DNA of 64,000 bases from CAZQGO01 sp964593065 (lineage in GTDB: Bacteria; Oederibacteriota; JAAXVQ01): positions 1-64,000 of the forward strand of contig CAZQGO010000004.1 in the NCBI GenBank assembly GCA_964593065.1, given 5' to 3'. Shown one piece after another: positions 1 through 9,186 of this stretch (position 1 is the stretch's first letter; each line of letters opens with the position of its first letter). The notes below the pieces were generated by a model. That model saw only the letters and a list, made by a program, of their open reading frames with translations, searched no databases and had not been told where the DNA came from. Both the position numbers and the translations under genes were made by a program.

Positions 1-891
1 TGCCTCTCCTCCGTTCCGCTTCTCGCCGCCGGAATCCCCGAAAACCCGCCCGCCGTGGAATTGGCCGGGCTGTACGACGGCTACAGTTATACCTCGCCCT
101 TCAGTTTCTTCACGGTTTACCTGGAGGGCAATCTGCAGGATTCCCGCCTGGAGGATGAATGGATCCACTCCCGGACGGGCGTGGAGTTTAATTTCCGGGA
201 CCTGCAGAACAATGTTTACGTGATCGCGGCCTCCCTGGCCAGACAGGACATGCCCGCGGATTTCATCGATCAGTTGCTGCAGCGCGAATATGTCTCGGGT
301 CACAAGGGTGAAAAAGGCAAAACCCCGGACGGGGAGGACTGCGTAATCGCCACGATCCTGCAACGCGACCCTAAGTCCGACTCCGGGGTGGGAAAAGTAA
401 ACCTGATCTTTCTACGCAACCGTGTAATATTCGATGTGAAAATCATTTCCCATTCCGCAGACTCGCCGCGGGAGGCCGCGCGGGCCGGGGAAGAGGCGCT
501 CAACCGGCTCTGGGGATGGTCGGTCTTCCGGGGCTGGCCGCAGGATTTGCCAGCCATGCCGGACACCGCCGATCCCCGCCTGCCCGTGATCGTCCGGGCG
601 GCACGGCAAGCGGCGGCGGATTTGGGATACCGCTTCGAATATGACCAGCAGCCCGAGCTTTTCTTACGGATTTCCACGACCGGCGCCCATGGCGGAATCT
701 CGCTGCGTTTCACGTTTCAAGGCCGGCTGCAAACCCTCGGCTTCACGCAGGAAACCGCCTGCGCTCCGCAGGACCGGGCCCTGGCCGACAAAGTCAGGCA
801 ATATTACCTGAAGGCCCTGCTGGCCAAGCTGAAGGCGGAAAAAATACAATTGCGTGTGTACTCCCGGCTTAAAAACACGGCGCGGCGGTAA
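1..891 (+). CDS. Secreted hypothetical protein, 5' end outside window
   Basis: The reading frame is open from the first base of the window and ends with TAA at 889-891. Its first residues (CLSSVPLLAAG) look like the end of a signal peptide, so the true start lies upstream and the GTG at 55 is probably internal. The remaining roughly 285 residues hold no motif I recognise. They are mixed polar and aromatic, with a basic C-terminus, and lack further membrane segments, which suits an exported periplasmic protein. The next gene follows after 27 bases on the same strand and may be cotranscribed. Function is unknown; the coding call is supported by the long open frame and the export-like N-terminus. 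Confidence 0.7.
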   Translation, partial: CLSSVPLLAAGIPENPPAVELAGLYDGYSYTSPFSFFTVYLEGNLQDSRLEDEWIHSRTGVEFNFRDLQNNVYVIAASLARQDMPADFIDQLLQREYVSGHKGEKGKTPDGEDCVIATILQRDPKSDSGVGKVNLIFLRNRVIFDVKIISHSADSPREAARAGEEALNRLWGWSVFRGWPQDLPAMPDTADPRLPVIVRAARQAAADLGYRFEYDQQPELFLRISTTGAHGGISLRFTFQGRLQTLGFTQETACAPQDRALADKVRQYYLKALLAKLKAEKIQLRVYSRLKNTARR

Positions 892-918
892 CGCTTTTAT
901 CTCCCCAGGCGGTGCAAC

Positions 919-2433
919 ATGTCCGATTCCAAACCAGCCGGGCTATTTCACGGGCTGTGGCTGCCGTTGCTGGTGGCGGCGGTCCTGTTTCTCGGCGGTT
1001 TGCTCCGCTTTCATGATTTGAACCGCCAAAGCCTGTGGCAGGATGAGATTCACACGGTCCTGTACGTCAACGACTTTCCGCCGCTCACCGAGGTCATCTC
1101 CCGCGTGGCCGTCCAGGACCTGCATTCTCCCCTGTATTATCTGCTCTTGCGTGCGCACGTGGCCATCCTATCCCACTTGCACCTTCCCCCGGACGCGGGC
1201 CACCTGCGCTGGCTCTCCGCGCTCCTGGGTTGCTTGAGCTTGCTCAGCCTGTATGCGTTTTTTGCCGCCGCCTTCCCGGAACATCCCTGGCTGGCCTGGC
1301 TCGGTCTCGCCGCGGGCGCCGCCAGCATGTACGGTATTTATTACTCCCAGGAAGTCCGCATGTATTCCCTGATCCTGTTTCTGGCCCCGCTGGTCCTGTG
1401 GAGCCAGCTGAAGCTGTGGACCGCATCCGGGGAAAAACTCCATGCCGGCTATGCGTCGGGCATGGTCCTCGGATCGGTTCTGTTGCTCTATTCCAGCTTG
1501 ATCTGTCTTTTTTTCGTGGCCGGCGTTTGGGCGGCCACGCTGCTGGTTGCCGGCCTGGAACACCGGCGCCACCGCCGGCGCTGGCTGGAGGTGCTCGTCC
1601 TCGGCGCCGTGGTCTTGTTGGCCTACCTGCCCTGGGCGGGAGTCATGGTGAGGCAAAGCCTGGACCTTCGGGGCGGGGTCGAAACCGGCCTCGTCATCCT
1701 CAACCCCCGCGAGTTGCTCAAGTTTGCGTTGGAAAACCTTCTTTTCCACTCCTGGAAAATCGGTTGGGGTTACGGATTATGGAACAAGCTGATCCGCCTG
1801 CTTTCTCCCCTGGTGCTGCTCAATCTCCTGGATCCGGCGCAACGCCGCCGGCACGGCTTGCTCCTCCTGGGTTTCGTGTTCGCCTTCCTGGCCGATTATG
1901 CCGCAACCTTTCACCGCCCCTTCCATACCGGGCGATATTTCGCTGCCTGGTGGCCCTATGCCTTGTACTTGATCCTCGGCGCCTTCAGCGGCCTGCAGGT
2001 GCTGCTCAAGCGCTTCCGCCCGGCCTGGCAAGGCGTCGTGCCGGTGCTGCTGGCGTTGTTTTTTGCCGGTTACTTCTGGGTCCAGGCGAAGCAAGTCGAA
2101 TACTATTTTACCGGCTTCCACAAGGAGAACTGGCGCGGTGCGGCAGCCGTCCTGTCGCTTGCCGGGAAGCAAGGGGACGCAATCCTGGCTCAAGACCGCT
2201 GGCATGCCGCCTGCCTGGCTTACTACGGACTCGACTGGCCGGTGGTCCTGCCCCGGGACCTGGAGAAAGCCGGCGTACCCGAACGCTACCCGCGTTTGTT
2301 TTATGTGGATAACCAACGGCCGGAGACGACTTTCCCGAAATGGGCTTCGGCTTTTTCGCCTTTGAACCGGGCTTCCGGCTCAAACCTGAGGATCTACGTC
2401 CTGGAAACCAAGAAGCTTTCCGGCGCCCTGTAA
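919..2433 (+). CDS. GT-C fold membrane glycosyltransferase (PMT/ArnT-like)
   Basis: A 504-residue polytopic membrane protein with about ten or more hydrophobic segments. After the first membrane helix it has an acidic pair in the first external loop (Asp42-Glu43 in WQDE) followed by the motif HSPLYYLL near residues 67-74. This arrangement is typical of GT-C glycosyltransferases of the GT39/GT83 type, which transfer sugars from polyprenyl-phosphate donors on the outer face of the inner membrane. The C-terminal about 100 residues form a soluble tail without TPR repeats, unlike the three GT-C proteins at 17.5-23.5 kb. Acceptor and donor cannot be told from sequence. It follows the secreted protein at 1-891 closely. 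Confidence 0.8.
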   Translation: MSDSKPAGLFHGLWLPLLVAAVLFLGGLLRFHDLNRQSLWQDEIHTVLYVNDFPPLTEVISRVAVQDLHSPLYYLLLRAHVAILSHLHLPPDAGHLRWLSALLGCLSLLSLYAFFAAAFPEHPWLAWLGLAAGAASMYGIYYSQEVRMYSLILFLAPLVLWSQLKLWTASGEKLHAGYASGMVLGSVLLLYSSLICLFFVAGVWAATLLVAGLEHRRHRRRWLEVLVLGAVVLLAYLPWAGVMVRQSLDLRGGVETGLVILNPRELLKFALENLLFHSWKIGWGYGLWNKLIRLLSPLVLLNLLDPAQRRRHGLLLLGFVFAFLADYAATFHRPFHTGRYFAAWWPYALYLILGAFSGLQVLLKRFRPAWQGVVPVLLALFFAGYFWVQAKQVEYYFTGFHKENWRGAAAVLSLAGKQGDAILAQDRWHAACLAYYGLDWPVVLPRDLEKAGVPERYPRLFYVDNQRPETTFPKWASAFSPLNRASGSNLRIYVLETKKLSGAL

Positions 2434-2511
2434 CCCCCGGGATGGTTCACGCGGTTTTGCGCGAATCGGCCAGCGCGTTCCCCGAGCACGATATTTTTTT
2501 CGTTTTACCCC

Positions 2512-2540
2512 TTCACAGTCCACCCGGGATGCCCTATGAT
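2512..2540 (+). promoter_or_regulatory. Sigma70-type promoter for the 2582 gene
   Basis: -35 box TTCACA at 2512-2517 and -10 box TATGAT at 2535-2540 are separated by 17 bases. Expected transcription start is near 2547, 35 bases before the ATG at 2582. The upstream stretch has a T-rich run around 2491-2503. Confidence 0.6.
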
Positions 2541-2581
2541 GCAGGGCAACACCGGCCGCGCCAAGCGGGAAAGGGAAGAGC

Positions 2582-2971
2582 ATGCTCGGTGAATTCAGCC
2601 TGCGACCAACTCATGATGCATTCGACGAAGCGAAAATTGCGGATTTCCTGCAAACTTTTCCCTTTACCGAACCCGACCCGATCAAGCCCCATGTTTTTAC
2701 CATCTGCGGCGATACCGCCAGCCTGAATGCCTACCAGGAAGCCAGAATGCAGGCCAAGCACGACGCCGTCCTGCCGTACCTGGGATGCCTGGTCCAGGTA
2801 CAGCCGCACCAGGTCGCCGTAAACCAGTATTGCCAGAAAAAACACCGGGATCATGCCCGCAAATTCGTGGAGTGGCTGCTGCAGGAATACCCTTGCCGCA
2901 TTTTCGATGCCGACGGCCGTGACATTACCGAACGTTGCCGCCCCTCCCTGGACTACCTGTATGACGAATAG
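2582..2971 (+). CDS. Hypothetical protein, 129 aa
   Basis: A soluble 129-residue protein with no signal peptide or membrane segment. ATG at 2582 is preceded by a purine-rich ribosome binding site (AAGGGAAG). The protein has several Cys and His residues (Cys in TICGD, YLGCL, QYCQ, YPCR, ERCR), but they do not fall in a CxxC zinc-ribbon pattern. I do not recognise the family. It has its own clear promoter (2512-2540) and precedes a DUF2156-like gene by about 40 bases, so the two may share a transcript. Confidence 0.6.
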   Translation: MLGEFSLRPTHDAFDEAKIADFLQTFPFTEPDPIKPHVFTICGDTASLNAYQEARMQAKHDAVLPYLGCLVQVQPHQVAVNQYCQKKHRDHARKFVEWLLQEYPCRIFDADGRDITERCRPSLDYLYDE

Positions 2972-3012
2972 TCGCCGGTCCCGCGGACAATCATAAGGCC
3001 GGGGGAGGATGC

Positions 3013-3900
3013 ATGGACTTTCCAGCCTATCCTGCCTTCCGGCCGCTGGCCCTCGGAGACCGGGCTTTTTTCGTCCGCGCTTTCCGCGAACATCCCCCGG
3101 AACTTTCTGAATACACCTTCACCAATCTCTTCGCCTGGCGAGGTGCTTACGGCTTCGAGGTCAGCCGGCGCGACGGATTTCTGCTTTTGGCCGCCAGGCT
3201 GGAGGGCCAACGCCGCTATTTCGCACCCATCGGGCCGGGCCAGCCCCGCGCCCTCATGGCCTCGCTGCTCCGGGACGAAGACTGCCGTTTCATCCGCCTC
3301 CCGGAAACCGTCGCCAGCCAGTTTGCACACGATTCCGGGTACTCGGTGAAGGCTGTTCCCGACCAGGCGGATTATGTTTATTCGGCCCAGGCTCTGATTT
3401 CACTGAAGGGGAACAAGTACGACGGCAAGCGCAACCAGATCAAACGCTTCCTCAAGTTTTATGCCTACGAATACGTGCCCTTGACCGCGGATACCCTCGA
3501 GGAATGCTGGAGTTTCGTGAACATCTGGTGCGAAGAACGGGTATGCGATCAGAGCCTCGGACTTCAGGCCGAGCGCCGTGCCATCCGGGAAATATTGGAT
3601 CATTACGATCTCTTCGGACTGTCCGGGGCGGCCGTGCGCGTGCAGGGGGAGATCGTGGCCGTGGCCATCGCCGAACCGCTCAATCCGGAAACTCTGGTCC
3701 TGCACGTCATGAAGGCCTTTTCCCGCATGCAGGGACTGTATCAGACCATGTTGCATGAATTTTTAAGCCGTGCGGCCCGTGGTTTCGCCATGGTGAATCT
3801 CGAACAGGATCTCGGCCTGGAGGGTCTGCGCCGCTCCAAGCAATCCTACCATCCGCTCCGGCAGATTCCGAAATACACCCTGGCTGCGGCCGGGTCCTGA
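3013..3900 (+). CDS. DUF2156 (LPG synthase C-terminal-like) protein
   Basis: A soluble 295-residue protein resembling the DUF2156 family, which has tandem GNAT-like folds related to the catalytic part of phosphatidylglycerol lysyltransferase MprF. Recognisable features are the N-terminal FRPLALGDR and the segment LSEYTFTNLFAWR (about residues 38-50), the basic patch KGNKYDGKRNQIKRF, and the C-terminal NLEQDLGLEGLRRSKQSYHP. No membrane flippase domain is attached, so lipid aminoacylation is not established; transfer of an acyl or aminoacyl group from CoA or tRNA is the family expectation. A strong GGGGGAGG precedes the start, with only four bases of spacing to the ATG at 3013. Confidence 0.75.
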   Translation: MDFPAYPAFRPLALGDRAFFVRAFREHPPELSEYTFTNLFAWRGAYGFEVSRRDGFLLLAARLEGQRRYFAPIGPGQPRALMASLLRDEDCRFIRLPETVASQFAHDSGYSVKAVPDQADYVYSAQALISLKGNKYDGKRNQIKRFLKFYAYEYVPLTADTLEECWSFVNIWCEERVCDQSLGLQAERRAIREILDHYDLFGLSGAAVRVQGEIVAVAIAEPLNPETLVLHVMKAFSRMQGLYQTMLHEFLSRAARGFAMVNLEQDLGLEGLRRSKQSYHPLRQIPKYTLAAAGS

Positions 3901-3908
3901 ATTGCCGC

Positions 3909-3938
3909 TTGTCTTCCGCGCCCCCGGCCTGCTATGAT
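3909..3938 (+). promoter_or_regulatory. Sigma70-type promoter for miaB
   Basis: -35 box TTGTCT at 3909-3914 and -10 box TATGAT at 3933-3938, spacer 18 bases. The predicted start of transcription is near 3945. This argues that the longer reading frame beginning at 3909 is not translated and that miaB starts at 4005. Confidence 0.55.
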
Positions 3939-4004
3939 GGCCCTACGCCGGTCCGGAAATCCCCGGCGTTTGCAACCACCCCGCAGGTCTCCAAGGTTCG
4001 CCCC

Positions 4005-5321
4005 ATGAAAACCTTCTACATCCACACGCAGGGCTGCCAGATGAACGAATACGATTCCGAACGCCTAGCCCAGGCGTTTTTTTCGGCAGGCTGGACGCGC
4101 GCCGCCAACGCCGAAGACGCCGACCTTTTGCTGCTCAACACCTGCACGGTCCGGCAGCTGGCGGAGGACAAGGCCTTCTCACAAATCGGCCGCTGGGCCA
4201 AGCTCAAGATCCGGCGGCCGGGGCTGGTGATCGGAATGGTGGGATGCCTGGCGCAGCACCTGGGAGAAGCGGCCTTCCGACGCGCTCCCGCCATTGATTT
4301 TTTGGCCGGGCCCCGTTCGCTCCTCCGGGTTCCGGAACTCGCGGCGGCCTCGCCCCGCCGGCGCTTGACGGACTTCTCCGACCGGGGCTTCGGCGAAGGT
4401 GCCGCCGATCCGCAAAATCCGCTGACCGCCAGCCTCGCCGTGATGGAAGGCTGCGACCAGTGTTGCGCCTATTGCGCCGTACCGCGCGCCCGGGGCCGTG
4501 AAACCTCGCGGCCCGTGGCCGAAATCCTCGCCGAGGCCAGGCGCCGCCTGTCCGCCGGCGCCAAGGAAATCATCCTGCTCGGACAAAACGTCAACCACTA
4601 CGGCCGCAAGCTGCCGGGTTCGCCAGATTTCTCCTCCTTGCTGGGCCGGATCTGCGAACTGCCCGGCCTGCTGCGCCTTCGCTTCCTCACCAGCCACCCC
4701 GGGGATTTTTCGCCCCGGATCATGGATGCCATGGGGGCGCTGCCCCAGGTTTGCGAATCCCTGCACCTGCCCCTGCAGTCCGGTTCCGACCGCATCCTGG
4801 CGGACATGCGACGCGGATACACGGTCGCGGATTTTCGGTGCTTGCTCGCGGACTTGCGGCGGGCCGTGCCCGGGATTCAGCTCACCACGGACCTGATCGT
4901 GGGCTTTCCCGGAGAATCCGAGGAAGACTTCCAAGCTACACTGGCGCTCGTGCAGGAAGCGGAATTCGACTCGGCCTATTGCTTCAAATATTCACCGCGC
5001 CGCGGGACCAAGGCAGCCAGCTTGCCCGGGCAGCTGCCCCAGGCGGTCAAGGAAGAACGCTTGTCGCGCTTGTTGAGCGCGGTCAAGGAAACCGCCACCC
5101 GCGCGTACGCCTCGGCGCTGGGAACCGAGGAGGAGGTCCTGGTGGAAGCCCGCGCCCCAGCGCCGGGTCAGGTCAAGGGCCGGACACGCGGCAACCGCTG
5201 GGTGACTTTTCCCGGACCCGCAACCTGGCTCGGCAGGGAAGTCCGGGTGCGCATCGTCGCCGCCGACGTCTGGGCCTTGAAAGGAATCCCGGTTGCGCCG
5301 GCGACGCCAACCCCGCCCTAG
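4005..5321 (+). CDS. miaB: tRNA-2-methylthio-N6-dimethylallyladenosine synthase MiaB
   Basis: MiaB is a radical-SAM methylthiotransferase that adds a methylthio group to i6A37 of tRNAs reading UNN codons. The start ATG at 4005 gives the conserved opening MKTFYIHTQGCQMNEYDSE of the UPF0004 domain, with the cluster-binding Cys residues QGCQMN, LLNTCTVR and MVGCLAQ. The radical-SAM motif is CDQCCAYCAVPRARG (CxxxCxxC). A TRAM-like C-terminal region follows (about residues 370-435). Length (438 aa) is normal for the family. A longer frame opens at 3909 but overlaps the promoter at 3909-3938. MiaA, which makes the substrate base i6A37, is encoded at 25383-26432 in the same window. Confidence 0.95.
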   Translation: MKTFYIHTQGCQMNEYDSERLAQAFFSAGWTRAANAEDADLLLLNTCTVRQLAEDKAFSQIGRWAKLKIRRPGLVIGMVGCLAQHLGEAAFRRAPAIDFLAGPRSLLRVPELAAASPRRRLTDFSDRGFGEGAADPQNPLTASLAVMEGCDQCCAYCAVPRARGRETSRPVAEILAEARRRLSAGAKEIILLGQNVNHYGRKLPGSPDFSSLLGRICELPGLLRLRFLTSHPGDFSPRIMDAMGALPQVCESLHLPLQSGSDRILADMRRGYTVADFRCLLADLRRAVPGIQLTTDLIVGFPGESEEDFQATLALVQEAEFDSAYCFKYSPRRGTKAASLPGQLPQAVKEERLSRLLSAVKETATRAYASALGTEEEVLVEARAPAPGQVKGRTRGNRWVTFPGPATWLGREVRVRIVAADVWALKGIPVAPATPTPP

Positions 5322-5350
5322 GCCGGCGGCGCGACCCGACAGGTTTGCAC

Positions 5351-5379
5351 TTGTTTTTTACCCGATAATCCATTATCTT
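5351..5379 (+). promoter_or_regulatory. Candidate promoter, nearly leaderless transcript
   Basis: -35 box TTGTTT at 5351-5356 and -10 box TATCTT at 5374-5379, spacer 17 bases. The ATG of the SPOR gene lies at 5388, only eight bases after the -10 box, and no ribosome binding site is visible. The transcript would be leaderless or almost so, if this promoter is real. Confidence 0.4.
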
Positions 5380-5387
5380 AAATCACC

Positions 5388-6431
5388 ATGAACCTTGGTC
5401 CCCTCCGCAATTTGCATGCCTTGCCCGCCGCGCTGGTCCTGGCTTTCAGCCTGGCTGCCTGTTTTCCGCCTGCCGCCGCAGCGGCCAATTCCGTGGAAGA
5501 CCAGCAATATTATCAGGCCGTGCAGCTTTTTAATCAGAAAAATTGGGACCAGGCCCGGGCGGCTTTCCAGAAATTCCAGGCCGGTTTTCCGCGTTCACGC
5601 TGGCAATACGCGGTAAAACTCCGTCTGGCGGACCTGGAGACCGACCCCGCCAGGGCGCAAAAAGCCTTTGCGGAAATCATGCGGGAAGCCGAAGGCACGG
5701 AGTGGGCCCAGGATGCCCGCTGGGCCCTGGCCAATCATTTCTACTCCCTCGGCAAATACGCCAAGGCCATCGACCAGTTCCTGGCCGTGGCCCAGGCGGG
5801 CGATCCGCGCAGCGACCGCGCCCTCTACCTGGCGGGTTTGAGCCAGTTGGCCCTGCAGCAGCACCAGGCGGCAAGAGTGCTGTTCACGCGTGTCATCGAG
5901 CAGTTCGGGAAAGGCGCCTGGGTCGGCCCCTCCTGGGTGGGCCTCGGAGACACGGAAGTCAGCGCGCATAACCCGCAAGACGCCTTGCAGGCGTATGATC
6001 ATTACCTGAAGGATTTTCCCCAGGGCGAGATGAAAAATTACGTCCTGGAACAGAAGTCCAAAATCCTCGAGCAGCTGGGTTTGCACCAGGAAGCGTCCGA
6101 AACCTCCCGGAAATCGGGCGCAACGCCGCCGGCTCCCGCTGCTGGAGTTCAAGCAGCAGGCCCCGAACGAACGGCACCCGGCCATTACACCGTCCAGGTG
6201 GGTGCATTCACCCGCCCCGAATATGCCCTGGCTCTGATGAAGAAGCTCCGGAAAAAAGGTTACAATGCCTATCAAATCGACGGCCGCAGCGGCACGGAAG
6301 TCTTCCACCAAGTTCGGGTCGGGAACTATGCGGACCACGATTTGGCCAGGAAAATCGCGATGAAACTGGAAAACCAGGAAAAGCTGCCCACCCTCGTCAC
6401 CCCTTACGTGGCGCCGGATACCAAGCCCTAA
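5388..6431 (+). CDS. TPR-repeat and SPOR-domain envelope protein
   Basis: A 347-residue exported protein. It starts with a signal peptide (hydrophobic stretch about residues 13-33 ending in AAAAANS). TPR-like helical repeats with the alternation seen in YbgF/BamD-type proteins fill about residues 35-225. A Pro/Ala linker follows, then a C-terminal SPOR domain from about residue 262, beginning HYTVQVGAFTRPEYALAL and including GYNAYQ and VRVGNYADHDLA. SPOR domains bind denuded septal peptidoglycan, so a role in cell-wall or division-site binding is likely (family knowledge plus inference). It lies between miaB and mutS on the same strand, 29 bases before mutS. No ribosome binding site is seen before ATG 5388. 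Confidence 0.85.
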   Translation: MNLGPLRNLHALPAALVLAFSLAACFPPAAAAANSVEDQQYYQAVQLFNQKNWDQARAAFQKFQAGFPRSRWQYAVKLRLADLETDPARAQKAFAEIMREAEGTEWAQDARWALANHFYSLGKYAKAIDQFLAVAQAGDPRSDRALYLAGLSQLALQQHQAARVLFTRVIEQFGKGAWVGPSWVGLGDTEVSAHNPQDALQAYDHYLKDFPQGEMKNYVLEQKSKILEQLGLHQEASETSRKSGATPPAPAAGVQAAGPERTAPGHYTVQVGAFTRPEYALALMKKLRKKGYNAYQIDGRSGTEVFHQVRVGNYADHDLARKIAMKLENQEKLPTLVTPYVAPDTKP

Positions 6432-6460
6432 AACAGGGTCTCCTAAGAAGGAGCGCCGCT

Positions 6461-9091
6461 TTGGCTAAAGTCAACACGGACAAGCTTACTCCCATGATGG
6501 CCCAATATCAGCGGATCAAGGCGGAAAATCCCGACACCCTGCTGTTTTTCCGCCTGGGTGATTTTTACGAGATGTTCGGGGAGGACGCCAAGGTGGCGGC
6601 CGGCCTGCTGGATATCACCTTGACGGCCCGCACTTCCGGTGAAGGCCGGGCCGTGAAGATTCCCATGTGCGGAGTGCCCTACCATGCGGCCGATTCTTAC
6701 ATCGCCCGGCTGCTCAAGGCCGGCCGCAAGGTTTCCATTGTCGAGCAAACCGAAGATCCCAAGAAAGCCAAGGGCATGGTCCGGCGCGAATTGGTGCGCA
6801 TTATCACGCCGGGCACCATCCTGGAACCAAACAGCCTCGAGGCCAAACAAAATAATTACCTGCTGGCGCTGGTCGGGGCACAGCGGATGACCGGCCTGGC
6901 CGTGGCCGACGTGACCACCGGGGAATTCCAGGTTACCGAATTCGCGGGCCCGGACCCCCTGGAGCAGGCCATGCTGGAAATCAACCGCCTGCGTCCGGCC
7001 GAAATCCTGTTGCCCGAGGACCTGCCGGAGGAATTCCAGGCGCGCCTCGGAAAACTCGAATTTGCTTATTTAACCAGGCTGGAGTCCTTTCGTTTCGATC
7101 CGGATTCCGGCCGCAGCCTGCTGCTGGAGCATTTCCGGACTGCTTCCCTGGACGGTTTCGGGTGCGGCGACCTGACCCTGGGCTTGGGCGCCGCCGCCGC
7201 TGTTCTCCATTACCTGTCCGAAACCCAGCGGGGCGCCCTGGAACACATCCGGAAAATCACCCCCTATATCTTAAGTTCCCACATGATTCTCGACCCGGCC
7301 ACCATCCGCAACCTGGAGTTGACCCGCAATTTGCTGGATGGATCCCGCCGCAACACCTTGCTGGAAACGCTCGATTTTACCGCCACGGCCATGGGCGGCC
7401 GCCTGCTCCAACGCTGGCTGTTGCGGCCGCTGCTGTCCCTGGATGCCATTGACCGGCGCCAGCAGTCCGTCGCCGAACTCCATGCCTCCCTGCTCCTGCG
7501 TCAGGACATATTGGAAATCCTGGGCGACATGCAGGATCTCGAACGCCTGGCCGGACGAGTCGGCAGCAACGCCGCCCATGCCCGCGACCTGACCGGCATG
7601 GCGGCCTCCTTGGAACTGCTCCCGCGGCTGGCCGCGGCCTTGCAGGCTGCAAAGTCTCCGATCCTGGCCAACACGGCCCTGAACCTGCCCACGTGTCCCG
7701 AAGTGGCGGCCGAACTGCGGCGCGCCCTGGCTCCCGAGCCGCCGCTCTCCATCCGCGAGGGGGGCCTGATCCGAGACGGCTTTCATGCCGAGATTGACAA
7801 GTTGCGTTCCTTGTCGCGGGAGGGTAAAACCTTCATCGCCCGGCTGCAGACCCGTGAGCGCGAGCGCACGGGCATCGGCAATCTAAAGGTCGAATACAAT
7901 TCCGTATTCGGATATTACCTCGAGGTCTCCAAAGCCCAGTCCAAGCTCGTGCCTCCCGATTATCACCGCAAGCAAACGCTGGTCAACGCCGAACGCTACA
8001 TCACTCCCGAGTTGAAAGAATTTGAAGACCAGGTTTTGGGGGCCGAGGAGAAACTCATGGAGCTGGAACTGCAAGTTTTCCTCACGCTCCGGGAGTTCGT
8101 GGCCGGGCACCTCGGCGAAATTCTGCAGGCCGCCGCCATGGTGTCCGAGTTGGACTGCCTGCTGTCCTTGGCCGAAGCGGCCAGCCGCTATCATTATACG
8201 CGCCCCCAGGTGGATGACGGCGACCTGCTGGAAATCCAGGCCGGGCGCCATCCCGTCATCGAGCGTTTGACCCCCGAGAAATTCATCCCCAACGACATCA
8301 CGCTGGACACGCGGGACCAGCAAATCATCATCCTGACGGGCCCGAATATGGCCGGAAAATCGACGTATTTGCGCCAGACGGCACTGAGCGTCATCCTGGC
8401 TCAAATGGGGGGGTTCATTCCGGCTTCCCAGGGGAGGGTCTGCCTGGTGGACCGGGTTTTCACCCGCATCGGAGCCGCGGATAATCTGGCCGGCGGGCAG
8501 AGCACTTTCATGGTGGAAATGAACGAATCCGCCAACATCCTCAACAATGCCACGCGCCGTTCTTTGGTGGTGTTGGACGAGGTGGGGCGGGGAACGAGCA
8601 CGTTCGACGGCGTATCCATCGCCTGGGCGGTGGTGGAATTTCTGCACGATCACGTTGGCGCCAAGACCCTGTTTGCAACCCATTACTACGAGCTGACGGA
8701 ACTGGCCCTGTCCAAGCCCCGGGTCAGGAATTTCAATATCGCGGTCCGGGAATGGAAGGACTCCATCATCTTTTTACGCAAGATCGTCGAGGGCAGCGCC
8801 GACCGCTCCTACGGCATCCAGGTGGCGCGTTTGGCCGGCCTGCCGCCCGAAGTCATTCGCCGCGCCCAGGAAGTCCTGGGCAATCTGGAAAAAGCAAACT
8901 ACACGGAATCGGGAAAATCCCGCCTGGCCGCACAGGCCGATGACCCTGCTTCGCCCCAATTGGGCCTGTTCGAAACCGGGCCGGCCGCGGCCGCATGGGA
9001 AGACCTGCGCGCGTCCGATCCCGAAAGCATGACCCCCTTGGAAGCCCTGAATTTCCTGGCTGCCTTGAAAAAGAAGTATCCCGCCGAATAA
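6461..9091 (+). CDS. mutS: DNA mismatch repair protein MutS
   Basis: MutS recognises mispaired bases and starts mismatch repair as an ATPase clamp. The 876-residue protein has the N-terminal mismatch-binding domain (TPMMAQYQRIKAENPD, FFRLGDFYEMF with the Phe-x-Glu mismatch wedge: F in GDFYEMF and nearby E), core and clamp domains, and the ABC-type ATPase: Walker A GPNMAGKST at about residue 627, and Walker B/signature DEVGRGTSTFDG at about 706. The start chosen is TTG at 6461, supported by AAGAAGGAG at 6445-6453, seven bases upstream; the first in-frame ATG is 33 bases later and has no such site. It follows the SPOR gene closely and pairs functionally with mutL at 23605. Confidence 0.97.
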   Translation: MAKVNTDKLTPMMAQYQRIKAENPDTLLFFRLGDFYEMFGEDAKVAAGLLDITLTARTSGEGRAVKIPMCGVPYHAADSYIARLLKAGRKVSIVEQTEDPKKAKGMVRRELVRIITPGTILEPNSLEAKQNNYLLALVGAQRMTGLAVADVTTGEFQVTEFAGPDPLEQAMLEINRLRPAEILLPEDLPEEFQARLGKLEFAYLTRLESFRFDPDSGRSLLLEHFRTASLDGFGCGDLTLGLGAAAAVLHYLSETQRGALEHIRKITPYILSSHMILDPATIRNLELTRNLLDGSRRNTLLETLDFTATAMGGRLLQRWLLRPLLSLDAIDRRQQSVAELHASLLLRQDILEILGDMQDLERLAGRVGSNAAHARDLTGMAASLELLPRLAAALQAAKSPILANTALNLPTCPEVAAELRRALAPEPPLSIREGGLIRDGFHAEIDKLRSLSREGKTFIARLQTRERERTGIGNLKVEYNSVFGYYLEVSKAQSKLVPPDYHRKQTLVNAERYITPELKEFEDQVLGAEEKLMELELQVFLTLREFVAGHLGEILQAAAMVSELDCLLSLAEAASRYHYTRPQVDDGDLLEIQAGRHPVIERLTPEKFIPNDITLDTRDQQIIILTGPNMAGKSTYLRQTALSVILAQMGGFIPASQGRVCLVDRVFTRIGAADNLAGGQSTFMVEMNESANILNNATRRSLVVLDEVGRGTSTFDGVSIAWAVVEFLHDHVGAKTLFATHYYELTELALSKPRVRNFNIAVREWKDSIIFLRKIVEGSADRSYGIQVARLAGLPPEVIRRAQEVLGNLEKANYTESGKSRLAAQADDPASPQLGLFETGPAAAAWEDLRASDPESMTPLEALNFLAALKKKYPAE

Positions 9092-9119
9092 ATCCCGCCC
9101 GCTGCCGTCATTTTCGCAT

Positions 9120-9148
9120 TTGACATTGCGGTTTTTCGGAATTACAGT
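9120..9148 (+). promoter_or_regulatory. Sigma70-type promoter for the methyltransferase
   Basis: -35 box TTGACA (9120-9125) matches consensus; the -10 box TACAGT is at 9143-9148 with a 17-base spacer. The ATG follows at 9187 after an AAGGAA ribosome binding site. Confidence 0.6.
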
Positions 9149-9186
9149 ATTAGCCAATTCCGCAAGCACCCTGGAAGGAACGCTCC

